64,000 nt of DNA from Bifidobacterium breve. Its GTDB lineage: Bacteria; Actinomycetota; Actinomycetes; Nanopelagicales; Nanopelagicaceae. Below the pieces are notes generated by a model that did not search any database, was not told the origin of the DNA, and worked only from the letters and a program-made list of their open reading frames with translations. The position numbers were made by a program, and so were the translations under genes. Of the stretch, positions 43,659-53,500 are shown piece after piece (position 1 is the stretch's first letter; every line of letters starts with the position of its first letter). The DNA lies in NCBI GenBank assembly GCA_945860275.1, contig CAMAPN010000001.1:62001-126000 (forward strand), in the 5' to 3' direction.

Positions 43659-43742
43659 TGTCCGAACGGGGACTTGAACCCCGAAGCCCTTTCGGGCACT
43701 AGCACCTCAAGCTAGCGCGTCTGCCAATTCCGCCACCCGGAC
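43659..43742 (-). tRNA. tRNA-Leu (anticodon GAG)
   Basis: Reverse complement GTCCGGGTGGCGGAATTGGCAGACGCGCTAGCTTGAGGTGCTAGTGCCCGAAAGGGCTTCGGGGTTCAAGTCCCCGTTCGGACA; class II with long variable arm, loop TTGAGGT; CCA not encoded. Confidence 0.96.
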
Positions 43743-43891
43743 GAGGTGAACCACTCTCGATGAGAGCAGCGCAAGTCGATAGCCTACCAATGCGCCCGTG
43801 ACCCAACAAACCGTTCTGGTCCGCTTTAAACCAGGTAGAGAAAGTTCTATCAATCGGGGACATTCCATTGGAACTGTAGGAAGATAACGGT

Positions 43892-45205
43892 ATGCGAGAG
43901 ACCGACTATGCACAGTTAGGCGCGGAGGCTGTGCGCCTATGTCAAGAATTGATCCGAATTCCCAGTGTCAATCATGGTGGTGGAAAGGGTGATGAACTCG
44001 CTGCAGCCGAATACGTGGCCGAGTATTTAAAAGGTTGCGGCCTTGACCCCACGTTCTATCGGGCAGCCCCTACTCGCGTGAGTGTTGTCGCTCGCATCAA
44101 AGGTCGAGACAGTTCACGTCCTGGGTTGGTGCTCCACGGACACTTGGATACCGTTCCAGCAGATGCCAAAGATTGGACAATGGATCCGTGGTCGGGCGAG
44201 ATCAAGGATGGCGAGATTTGGGGTCGCGGCGCAGTTGATATGAAAGATATGGACGCGATGATTCTTGCCATCGCAAAAGATTGGCATGTTCGCGGTTATG
44301 TTCCAGAACGTGATGTCGTTCTCGCCTTCTTTGCCGATGAAGAAGCAGGCGGAACATATGGCGTCAATTGGATAGTAAAAAATCATCCTGAAGCTTTTAC
44401 TGGCTGCTCCGAGGCAGTTTCGGAAGTTGGTGGCTTCTCTGCAACGTTAAGCAATGGAAAGCGGCTCTATCTCGTCGAAACTTCGGAGAAGGGCATGTAT
44501 TGGATGGAGCTTTCTGCAGAAGGCACTGCAGGCCATGGTTCGATGGTGAATAAAGAGAACGCGGTCACTGCCTTGGCTCAAGCGGTTTCTCGAATTGGCT
44601 CGCACCAGTGGCCGATTCGCATCACTCAAACGCTACGAGTTTTTCTGACAACCGTTGCAAAAACACTTGGGAAAGAATTTGATGAGAAGAATCCAGGACC
44701 AATCGTTGCTGAATTAGGTTCGATGGCTCGGATGATCGGTGCAACGACGCAAAACACGGCGAATCCAACAATGTTGGAAGCTGGGTATAAAGAGAATGTC
44801 ATCCCGCAGCATGCGCGGGCGGTTGTGGACGGCAGATTTCTCCCGGGATATGAAGAGGAATTCCTCACCACTATTCGTGAACTAGCTGGATCAGAGATCA
44901 CCGTTAAACCGATAATCCATGATGTGGCGCTCGAACTGCCATTCACTGGAGAGTTGGTAGACGCCATGTGTGCAGCCATCAAAGATTGTGATCCGGAGGG
45001 TATTCCCGTGCCGTACGTGATGAGCGGAGGAACCGATAACAAAGGATTGTCGAAGCTAGGCATCGCAGGGTACGGGTTCTCGCCATTAAAATTACCGCCA
45101 GAACTTGATTTTATGGCGTTGTTTCATGGAATCAATGAAAGAGTCCCGGTTTCAGCAATCCACTTCGGCGTAGAAGCGCTCGATCGGTTCTTGCAGCGCG
45201 CTTAA
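43892..45205 (+). CDS. M20-family metallopeptidase
   Basis: VLHGHLDTVPADAKDW, WGRGAVDMKDMDAMIL, FFADEEAGG. Confidence 0.93.
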   Translation: MRETDYAQLGAEAVRLCQELIRIPSVNHGGGKGDELAAAEYVAEYLKGCGLDPTFYRAAPTRVSVVARIKGRDSSRPGLVLHGHLDTVPADAKDWTMDPWSGEIKDGEIWGRGAVDMKDMDAMILAIAKDWHVRGYVPERDVVLAFFADEEAGGTYGVNWIVKNHPEAFTGCSEAVSEVGGFSATLSNGKRLYLVETSEKGMYWMELSAEGTAGHGSMVNKENAVTALAQAVSRIGSHQWPIRITQTLRVFLTTVAKTLGKEFDEKNPGPIVAELGSMARMIGATTQNTANPTMLEAGYKENVIPQHARAVVDGRFLPGYEEEFLTTIRELAGSEITVKPIIHDVALELPFTGELVDAMCAAIKDCDPEGIPVPYVMSGGTDNKGLSKLGIAGYGFSPLKLPPELDFMALFHGINERVPVSAIHFGVEALDRFLQRA

Positions 45206-45231
45206 CGCTAAAGGATTAATTGTTGCCCTTG

Positions 45232-45435
45232 TTACAGCGGAGGCAACTGTTCAAATTCAATCTCCGGACGCCACACTTTTCGCTTGAGTTGAACTAAATG
45301 GCGTCCATCTGGGTAAATTCGAACTCGATCCAGAATCCAACGATCGCGCTCGGCAAATTCAGCGAGCATTTTCTGCACTGCGCTCTTTTTCGTTCCCCTA
45401 GGAACGCGAAGCAAGTGGTATTCGTAGGTGATCAT
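45232..45435 (-). CDS. DUF5703 family protein
   Basis: 67 aa YEYHLLRVPRGTKKSAVQKMLAEFAERDRWILDRVRIYPDGRH. Confidence 0.75.
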   Translation of the reverse strand: MITYEYHLLRVPRGTKKSAVQKMLAEFAERDRWILDRVRIYPDGRHLVQLKRKVWRPEIEFEQLPPL

Positions 45436-46358
45436 TGAGCACTCACATCATCAAGAGCGCTGCGCACAACAGCGGGCAATTCAATTTCATCTACACGTAA
45501 GATGCCGCGTAATTGTGCAGCGCTTCGTGCCCCAACAATTGCGCTAGAAATTCCTGGTGCATCGCGAACCCACGCTAGTGCGATTTCAAGAGGTGCTGAT
45601 CCCAAACCATCGGCGGCCATCGCTACAGCTTGCACTATTTGGCGCGCCCGCGGTTCCAAGTAGGGTGACACGAAAGGCCCCAAGTGTGGGCTTGCTCCTC
45701 GAGAGTCTGCTGGTACTCCGTTGAGATACTTTCCGGTGAGTACGCCGCGCCCAAGTGGAGACCATGCTAAGACGCCAAGTCCAACTTCAGCTGCACAGGG
45801 GAGAATTTCTGCTTCCACGCTTCGGTTGAGGAGAGAATATTCATTTTCGGTGATGGATAGAGGAATTGAGCGTTCGAGCAATGTGAATGCCCGAGCAGTT
45901 TGCCAGCCAGAGAAATTTGAGATTCCAATGTATCGAACGCGACCGCTTGACACAGCTAATTCGAGAGCTGTCAAAGTTTCTTCCAGCTGAACGCTCGCAT
46001 CCCACCGTTGCACCATCCAGATATCAAGGTAATCAGTTCGCAACCTTTTAAGCGATTCATCGAGATCCTTGAGCAGATTTCCCCGTGAGTTGTTCGCGCC
46101 AGTTGTGGTCATGCCAGCTTTACTTGCCAGAACAACTTGATCGCGTGGCGTGAGCGTATTGAGCAGACCTCCAATTACGCGCTCGCTATCGCCATCCCCA
46201 AAGATTGCAGCGGTGTCAATGAGAGAGCCGCCATAGTCAAGGAATGCTCGCAGTTGCTCTGCCGCTTCATGTTCGTCGGTATCCCGGCCCCAGGTCATCG
46301 TGCCAAGCCCGAGCGCCGATACGCGCAATCCACTCCTACCTAGTTGACGAATCTCCAT
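45432..46358 (-). CDS. Aldo/keto reductase
   Basis: LGLGTMTWGRDTDEHEA, IDTAAIFGDGDSERVIGGLL, VLASKAGM, IGISNFSGWQ. Confidence 0.94.
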   Translation of the reverse strand: MEIRQLGRSGLRVSALGLGTMTWGRDTDEHEAAEQLRAFLDYGGSLIDTAAIFGDGDSERVIGGLLNTLTPRDQVVLASKAGMTTTGANNSRGNLLKDLDESLKRLRTDYLDIWMVQRWDASVQLEETLTALELAVSSGRVRYIGISNFSGWQTARAFTLLERSIPLSITENEYSLLNRSVEAEILPCAAEVGLGVLAWSPLGRGVLTGKYLNGVPADSRGASPHLGPFVSPYLEPRARQIVQAVAMAADGLGSAPLEIALAWVRDAPGISSAIVGARSAAQLRGILRVDEIELPAVVRSALDDVSAQ

Positions 46359-46420
46359 CGTCTGCAGTTCCTCACTAACTTCGCTAACCTCTAGGTGGGA
46401 GAGTAGCTAGGGGGAACGCA

Positions 46421-47116
46421 TTGGGCACGGTAATACTCATTCGCCACGCGCGCAGTACCGCCAATGCAAACAATATTTTGGCTGGCCAAAGCCCGGGCGT
46501 TCGACTCGACCCCACGGGAGTGGAGCAGAGTAAGTCTCTTGCTGATCTTCTTGGAGAATTGCCCATCAATCGAGTTTTTGTGAGCCCTTTAGAAAGATGT
46601 ATTGACACAATTTCCCCATGGTTAACCAAATATGGCAACAGCGTCGAAGTGCATAGCGAGCCAAGAATTATCGAACCTGATTATGGAACGTGGAGTGGTC
46701 GCTCTCTTGAGGAATTGACGCTAGAGAAACTATGGAGCGATGTGCAACATAATCCCGCTGAAGTGACTTTCCCCAGCGGTGAGAAATTCGCAGACGTATG
46801 GAATCGAGTTGCTGACTTCTATGCACAAATTCGGGAGCTGGCAAACGATGGCGGAAATTACATTGTGGTTAGCCATGGGGACATCATTAAATTTCTCATT
46901 GCGAACGTGCTGAATATTCGATTTGAACATTTTCAAGCTCTCGTCGTTGAGCCAGCCTCTATTTCTATTGCGCAATTTTCCGAAAAGCGAGCTCGATTGG
47001 TGCAATTCAATAGATCTGCCCAAGAGATTGACGCCTTAGTGAGATCTCTATCTCCGGCCACTCTCGGTGGCGAAAGTGGTCAAAAATTCCGTTCCTCTAC
47101 ACAGGGGAGTAATTAA
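46421..47116 (+). CDS. Histidine phosphatase superfamily protein (MSMEG_4193-like)
   Basis: ILIRHARSTANANNILAGQSPGVRLDPTG, VSPLERCIDTI, EPDYGTWSG, VVSHGD; TTG start with AGGGGG SD. Confidence 0.9.
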   Translation: MGTVILIRHARSTANANNILAGQSPGVRLDPTGVEQSKSLADLLGELPINRVFVSPLERCIDTISPWLTKYGNSVEVHSEPRIIEPDYGTWSGRSLEELTLEKLWSDVQHNPAEVTFPSGEKFADVWNRVADFYAQIRELANDGGNYIVVSHGDIIKFLIANVLNIRFEHFQALVVEPASISIAQFSEKRARLVQFNRSAQEIDALVRSLSPATLGGESGQKFRSSTQGSN

Positions 47117-47118
47117 AC

Positions 47119-47643
47119 ATGCGTGAGATTCACGATTTCGAATTCCCAGAGCGATTTATCGCAGGAACTGTTGGGATGCCGGGCGAACGAACTTTTTATC
47201 TCCAGGCCATAGACGGTAGACGCAATGTTTCTGTCGCTTTGGAAAAGAATCAATTGGCAATCCTGGCTGAGCGCATCGTTGCTTTGTGTAAAGAATTGAA
47301 GATGGGTAAGGCCCAAGACCTGAAGCGAAATAACCGTCCGCTACCCCAATTGTTAACTCCGTTCTCTGAAGAGTTCCGCATTGTTGCACTCTCGTTAACA
47401 TGGAATGCGCAGACTGAGCAGTTGATTATTGAAGCTCAAGGCGGAGAAGAGAGCGAAATAGTCGAGGATATCGATACCGGTCCGCCGCTCTTGCGGGTAA
47501 CGCTCGCAATGGAAACGGCGCTCGGTTTCGCTTTGGACTCTTTCACTTTAATTAGCGCTGGTCGACCACCCTGCCAATTCTGTGGGGCACCGCTAGATCC
47601 ACAAGGGCATGTATGTCCGAGGGCAAATGGTTATCGACGCTAG
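47119..47643 (+). CDS. DUF3090 family protein with C-terminal zinc-ribbon-like motif
   Basis: HDFEFPERFIAGTVGMPGERTFYLQA...CQFCGAPLDPQGHVCPRANGYRR. Confidence 0.92.
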   Translation: MREIHDFEFPERFIAGTVGMPGERTFYLQAIDGRRNVSVALEKNQLAILAERIVALCKELKMGKAQDLKRNNRPLPQLLTPFSEEFRIVALSLTWNAQTEQLIIEAQGGEESEIVEDIDTGPPLLRVTLAMETALGFALDSFTLISAGRPPCQFCGAPLDPQGHVCPRANGYRR

Positions 47644-48334
47644 ATCGGCCATCGAATTCGGGGAAATAGAAATCACTGGAAGGTTGGTGGATGCCTCGAA
47701 CGCAACTTTATTTGGACATGTCACGGGAGCTAATGGCGAAGAAATATCTTTGATCTATAAACCAATCGCTGGTGAACGCCCATTGTGGGATTTCCCTGAT
47801 GGCACGTTAGCTGCGCGAGAGGTCGCTGCCTACCAATTTAGTGATTTTGCTGGCTTTAATCTGGTGCCTCTAACGATTCTACGAGATGGACCTTATGGTC
47901 TGGGCGCAGTGCAAGAGTGGGTAGAGGTAGATCAGGAGATAGACATCATTGATCTTGCTCAATCGAGAGATCAAGCCCTTCGCAGATTGGTTCTTTTCGA
48001 TGCCATCATCAACAACACTGACCGGAAGATTGGCCACTTGCTTCCTACGCGAACCGGAGAGCTTTTTGCCTGCGATCATGGCGTGTGTTTCCATCAGGAA
48101 GATAAATTACGAACAGTCTTATGGCAATGGCGTGCAGAGGAGCTGCTTGGCGAGGATTTTGATCTACTTCACTCTGTGAACAATCGTTTCGATGATTTTG
48201 CCTCACTTGTTGAAGAGTTGTTAACGCCTACTGAAATTGCAGCAACCAAGATGAGAATTGAAAGGCTGATCCAAACTCGGGTGTATCCATCTCCCTCTGA
48301 TGATTGGCCGGCGATTCCATGGCCACCAATCTAA
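47627..48334 (+). CDS. SCO1664 family predicted kinase-like protein
   Basis: LIYKPIAGERPLWDFPDGTLAAREVAAY, FDAIINNTDRKIGHLL, ACDHGVCF; start inside the 3' end of the DUF3090 gene. Confidence 0.88.
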   Translation: MVIDARSAIEFGEIEITGRLVDASNATLFGHVTGANGEEISLIYKPIAGERPLWDFPDGTLAAREVAAYQFSDFAGFNLVPLTILRDGPYGLGAVQEWVEVDQEIDIIDLAQSRDQALRRLVLFDAIINNTDRKIGHLLPTRTGELFACDHGVCFHQEDKLRTVLWQWRAEELLGEDFDLLHSVNNRFDDFASLVEELLTPTEIAATKMRIERLIQTRVYPSPSDDWPAIPWPPI

Positions 48335-48375
48335 AGTATGCAGGAAAAGCTCATTTACCTGAGTAAACTCTAGGA

Positions 48376-49611
48376 GTGAAATCTTGGGCTCCGGTGTACC
48401 TACCACCAACCACGCAGAGAGAATTTCCCATTCTTGCGATTCATAACTCGCTAACTGGCAAGAAAGATGCCATTTCTGAAAATCCTGTAACTATGTATGT
48501 CTGTGGCATCACTCCTTACGATGCTACACATCTTGGTCACGCCGCTACATACCTAACATTTGATCTCATCAACAGGTACTTGCGACTCACTGGACGCGCA
48601 ATTGAATATGTTCAAAACATCACAGATGTAGATGACCCCCTTTTGGAACGCGCGCAGCGAGATAACGTTGAATGGGAGTCGTTGGCGGCCAATCAGATTT
48701 CGCTTTTCAGAGATGATATGACCGCGCTTCGTGTATTACCCCCCGATCATTATATGGGCGCTGTAGAAACTATCCCTTGGGTTATTGATGCTGTAAATGA
48801 ACTTAAGAAGCAAAATAGTGTTTACGAGATTGAAGGAGATCTGTACTTCGATATTTCATCTGATCCGGAATTCAATACTTACAACTTGCTATCTTACGAA
48901 GAGCAGATTGCGATATTCGCAGAGCGTGGTGGAGATCCACAGCGCCCTGGCAAACGAAACCCTCTGGATTGCTTGATTTGGCGAAGTGAACGAGAAGGGG
49001 AGCCTGCATGGCCATCACCATTCGGCGCGGGTCGTCCAGGATGGCATATTGAATGCACAGCGATAGCTCTTAAATATTTGACCGCTCCCATTTCTATCCA
49101 AGGTGGTGGCAGTGATCTTCATTTCCCTCATCACACGATGTGTGCCGCTGAAGGAAAAGTTCTTTCCAGCAAAGATTTTGCCAGGCGATTCGTTCATGCA
49201 GGAATGATCGGTTTAGATGGTGAAAAGATGAGCAAATCCAAAGGCAATCTCAAATTCGTTTCAGTGATGCGTGCAGCGGGAATTGATCCGTTGGTTATTA
49301 GAATTGCCTTGCTATCTGGACACTATCGAGAAGATCGCCCGTGGAGTGATGCATTGCTTGTACAGAGCCAAGCGCGTCTTGAATTATGGCGTCAGGCATT
49401 CTCAAGTCCTTATGGGGGAGATGTTGAAACGTTGATTATGGCAATGGCAGAACGTTTGAGTGATGACCTCGACACTCCGGGATCTTTTGAATTGCTCGAT
49501 GTTTGGGCGAGCGAAAGGGTACGGGCCTTGGCTTCTGAAGAGCGTGCAGAAGTTTCCGATGTTGGACAACTTTCCCGATTTTTAGATGCCGCACTCGGCA
49601 TCGCGCTTTAG
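48376..49611 (+). CDS. mshC: Cysteine--1-D-myo-inosityl 2-amino-2-deoxy-alpha-D-glucopyranoside ligase (mycothiol synthesis)
   Basis: CysRS-like TMYVCGITPYDATHLGHAATYLTFDL, GWHIECTAIA, GEKMSKSKGN; PAC2 neighbour; no C-terminal CysRS anticodon domain. Confidence 0.93.
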   Translation: MKSWAPVYLPPTTQREFPILAIHNSLTGKKDAISENPVTMYVCGITPYDATHLGHAATYLTFDLINRYLRLTGRAIEYVQNITDVDDPLLERAQRDNVEWESLAANQISLFRDDMTALRVLPPDHYMGAVETIPWVIDAVNELKKQNSVYEIEGDLYFDISSDPEFNTYNLLSYEEQIAIFAERGGDPQRPGKRNPLDCLIWRSEREGEPAWPSPFGAGRPGWHIECTAIALKYLTAPISIQGGGSDLHFPHHTMCAAEGKVLSSKDFARRFVHAGMIGLDGEKMSKSKGNLKFVSVMRAAGIDPLVIRIALLSGHYREDRPWSDALLVQSQARLELWRQAFSSPYGGDVETLIMAMAERLSDDLDTPGSFELLDVWASERVRALASEERAEVSDVGQLSRFLDAALGIAL

Positions 49612-49625
49612 TCGGTAAACAGAAG

Positions 49626-49649
49626 AGAACCGCAGACGCTAACGGTTCT
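49626..49649. terminator. Candidate hairpin terminator between convergent mshC and PAC2 genes
   Basis: AGAACCG (49626-49632) / CGGTTCT (49643-49649), 10-nt loop, no long T tract; overlaps PAC2 3' end. Confidence 0.5.
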
Positions 49650-50490
49650 TGTCATCTCCTCGGTGGCGCAAATATCGTTCGAATTCGCGAGCAATAGATT
49701 CGCCAGATGCTTCAGGTAACTCTGCCGCATCTTTTGATTCCTCTAGAGATTGTACGTATTCTGAAATTTCTGAATCTTCTTGAGTGATTTGTGTTGCCCC
49801 AAGTTCCCACGCTCGCGCGTCATCGGGCAATTCGCCTTCGGGAATATTTATCTCGATTAAATCTTCCAAATGATTGAGTAAGGCGAGGGTCGCCTTTGGG
49901 CAAGGTGGACTAGCAACGTAGTGTGGAATTGCCGCCCAAAGTGAAACGGCGTCGAGGTCTCGTGCATTACAACCATCTTGCAAAGCGCCAAGAATTCCTG
50001 TTGGACCTTCATAACGACTCATCTCAACATCAAATCGTTTCGCCAAACCAGAATTCGCCGCTGAAAGCGTTACCGGTATTGGGCGAGTATGTGGCACATC
50101 AGCTAAGAGTGACCCAAATGACACTACGAGGGAGATGTCGAGATCTTCCCCCAGGGAGAGCAACTCCCCGATGAAAGTGCGCCACTTCATCGAAGGTTCC
50201 ACTCCGGCAACAACTAACAAATCACGATCAAAATCTGGGACTGTGATGGCGTGCACAGTTGTTGTCGGCCACGAGAGTTCCCGATCACCGTTCTCGTCGA
50301 GAAAGATCTGTGGGCGATTTACTTGATAATCGTAGAAATCTTCTGATTCAACCTCGGCAATCAATTGCGAAGGCCAGAGCGCCAGCAAATGTTCAACTGC
50401 TTTCGATGCAGCTTCACCTGCATCGTTCCAGCCCTGAAAGGCGGCGATCATGATGGGGTCCCGCAGCGCTGGAAGAGAGTAGATCTCCAT
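49639..50490 (-). CDS. PAC2 family protein (proteasome assembly chaperone-like fold)
   Basis: MEIYSLPALRDPIMIAAFQGWNDAGEAASKAVEHLL; second ATG preferred (6 nt after TACTGT). Confidence 0.93.
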   Translation of the reverse strand: MEIYSLPALRDPIMIAAFQGWNDAGEAASKAVEHLLALWPSQLIAEVESEDFYDYQVNRPQIFLDENGDRELSWPTTTVHAITVPDFDRDLLVVAGVEPSMKWRTFIGELLSLGEDLDISLVVSFGSLLADVPHTRPIPVTLSAANSGLAKRFDVEMSRYEGPTGILGALQDGCNARDLDAVSLWAAIPHYVASPPCPKATLALLNHLEDLIEINIPEGELPDDARAWELGATQITQEDSEISEYVQSLEESKDAAELPEASGESIAREFERYLRHRGDDKNR

Positions 50491-50496
50491 GGCCAT

Positions 50497-50522
50497 ACAG
50501 TAGAGCAGGTACCCTTGCTCTA
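50497..50522. promoter_or_regulatory. Divergent PAC2/metH promoter region with inverted repeat
   Basis: + strand TACCCT (50510-50515) 7 nt before metH ATG; - strand TACTGT (50497-50502) 6 nt before PAC2 ATG 50490; IR TAGAGCA (50501-50507) / TGCTCTA (50516-50522). Confidence 0.65.
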
Positions 50523-53500
50523 ATGAAAAGCCTTCGCGATACCCTCAAGGAACGGGTCCTGATTGTGGATGGGGCTATGGGCACAATGCTCCAGGAGCAG
50601 AACCCCACTCTCGAGGATTTTCAAGGTCATGAAGGCTGCAACGAGATTCTCAATGTCAGCTCACCAGAGATGGTGAAAAAGGTCCATCGCGCCTACCTCG
50701 AGGTTGGGGTAGATGGCATCGAAACGAACACTTTCGGCGCAAACTTTGGCAATCTCGCCGAGTATGGAATTGAAGATCGTATTTTTGAACTTGCCTACGC
50801 CGGAGCGAAGCTGGCGCGCGAGGTGGCCGATGAATTCTCTAGCACGCAACCACGCTGGGTGTTTGGCTCAATTGGACCAGGTACGAAACTTCCTACCCTG
50901 GGCCACACCACCTATGCCACCTTGCGCGATGCTTACCAAGAATGTGCACGCGGGTTAATTGAAGGGGGTTCGGATGCGCTCTTGGTGGAAACCTCCCAAG
51001 ATCTTCTCCAGACGAAAGCAGCTATAAATGGATGTCGAGCAGCGATAGATGATTCCGGAAAAGATTTATTACTCATCGCTCAAGTGACTGTTGAAACTAC
51101 TGGAACCATGTTGTTGGGCAGCGAGATCGGCGCAGCGCTCACAGCGCTGGAGCCTTTGGGAATTGATGTCATCGGCCTTAACTGTGCTACCGGTCCCGCT
51201 GAAATGAGCGAACACCTCCGACAACTTTCGCAGTCCTCATCAGTAATGCTCTCTTGTATGCCTAACGCAGGATTGCCGATCTTAGAAAGCGGTGGAGCGC
51301 GTTATCCGCTCACACCTAAAGAATTAGCGAAGAGTCTCTTAACTTTTGTAGACGACTATGGGTTAAACATAATTGGTGGTTGCTGTGGTACTACCCCCGA
51401 GCATCTAGCGGAAGTCGTACAGATATTTAATGAGAATAAAAGAAGCGTTACAACGCGGAGCGTAACTTTCGATCCTGGCGCAGCTTCGCTTTATCAGCAT
51501 GCTTCTTTTCGTCAACAGAACACCTACATGGCAATCGGAGAACGTACCAACGCAAATGGTTCTAAAGCCTTTCGAGATGCTCTACTGGAAAATGATTGGC
51601 AGCAGTGCCTTGAAATTGCAAAAGGTCAGATTCGAGAAGGCGCCCATATGCTCGATCTGTGCGTCGATTATGTTGGACGCAACGGAGTTGCAGATATGGA
51701 GCAACTTGCCGAGCTCTTTGCAACCAGTTCCACGCTACCAATAGTCCTCGATTCAACAGAGCCAGCTGTTCTTCAAGCAGGACTAGAGAAATTGGGTGGA
51801 AGGGCGGTCATCAACTCAGTCAATTATGAAGATGGAGATGGCCCTTCCTCGAGATTCGCCAAGATTATGCCGCTTGTTAAGGAGCATGGCGCCGCGGTTG
51901 TTGCGTTGACCATCGATGAAGAGGGTCAAGCGCGTACCTCTGATTGGAAAGTAAAAGTTGCATCGCGACTGATTGACGATTTAACGAACAATTGGGGACT
52001 TCGCGTCTCAGACATTCTTATCGATTCTCTCACCTTCCCAATCGCTACTGGGCAAGAAGAAACACGTCGGGATGGAATTGAAACGTTAGAAGCTATCAAA
52101 GAAATCAGATCTCGATACCCACAAGTGCAAACCGTCCTGGGAGTGAGCAATATTTCCTTTGGCTTGAATCCCGCAGCACGAATCGTCTTAAATTCGGTAT
52201 TCCTCCACGAAGCGGTTTCTGCCGGTTTAACTTCAGCAATTATTCACCCTTCGAAAATCACACCGATGATCCGAATCGACGAGAAATCGCGTGAGTTAGC
52301 CCTTGATTTAATTTATGATCGTCGAAAATACGATGCACTCTCGCAAGAAGTTATCTATGACCCACTCACGGAGTTCTTGACGCACTTTGAAGGCGCCGAA
52401 GTAACCTCGTCAAGAAATTCTCGGGCAGAACAACTGGCAGCCCTTTCCCTTCCAGACCGTTTAAAACAACGAATAATCGATGGCGAGCGAAATGGTTTAG
52501 AAGATGATCTAGAGCTAGCTATTTCCGAGGGGATGGCTCCATTAGACATTATTAATAGCCTTCTGCTTGATGGCATGAAGACTGTCGGCGAACTCTTTGG
52601 TAAGGGGGAGATGCAACTTCCTTTTGTACTCCAAAGCGCCGAAGTGATGAAGCGAGCGGTGGCTCATCTTGAACCAAAAATGGAGAAGAGCGATTCTTCT
52701 GGACGTGGGAAGATTTTGCTAGCAACCGTAAAGGGTGATGTGCACGATATTGGCAAGAATCTCGTTGACATTATCCTTTCAAATAATGGCTACAACGTGC
52801 ACAACATTGGAATCAAGCAATCAATCAATACGATCATTGAAGAAGCTGAAAAAGCGAATGTGGACGTTGTTGGCATGAGTGGATTGTTGGTCAAATCCAC
52901 AGTCATCATGAAAGAGAATCTCGAAGAACTGGCTATTCGGGGACTTGCCGAAAGGTGGCCAGTCATTCTTGGCGGCGCTGCACTCACTCGAGCTTTTGTT
53001 GAGCAAGATCTAGCAGAGGTTTACCCCGGCACTGTTCGCTATGCCAAGGATGCCTTCGAGGGATTGGACTTGATGGATCGCCTCATGGCGCTCAAACGTG
53101 GGGAACCTGGAGCGGCGTTACCTGAATTGCGTAAACGACGCACGAAGGTGGCCCGTTCCGATGAAGACGCTCGGGAGATAGATACCAAGCGCAGTGATAT
53201 CCGTACTGATAATGAAATACCAACACCGCCCTTCTGGGGCTCGCGCGTAATCAAAGGGATTCCACTCAATGATTACGTCAGCATGCTCGATGAGCGGGCG
53301 CTTTTTGTTGGTCAGTGGGGTTTAAAGGGTGGCAAAAGTTTTACTGAAATGGCAGAACTAGAAGGTCGACCTCGTTTGCGCCAACTGCTTAATGATATCC
53401 AGGTTAATAACTGGATTGAAGCGGCCGTTGTATACGGTTACTACCCCTGTTTTAGCGAAGGAAATGATCTTGTCATTCTCGATCCAGAAAAACCTCTTGA

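Noticed and set aside
43863-43873. TTCCA-T-TGGAA palindrome upstream of the M20 peptidase
   Set aside because: 11 bp, common by chance, no second copy noticed in the window
50491-50522. Cobalamin riboswitch upstream of metH
   Set aside because: The divergent spacer is about 32 bp; far too short
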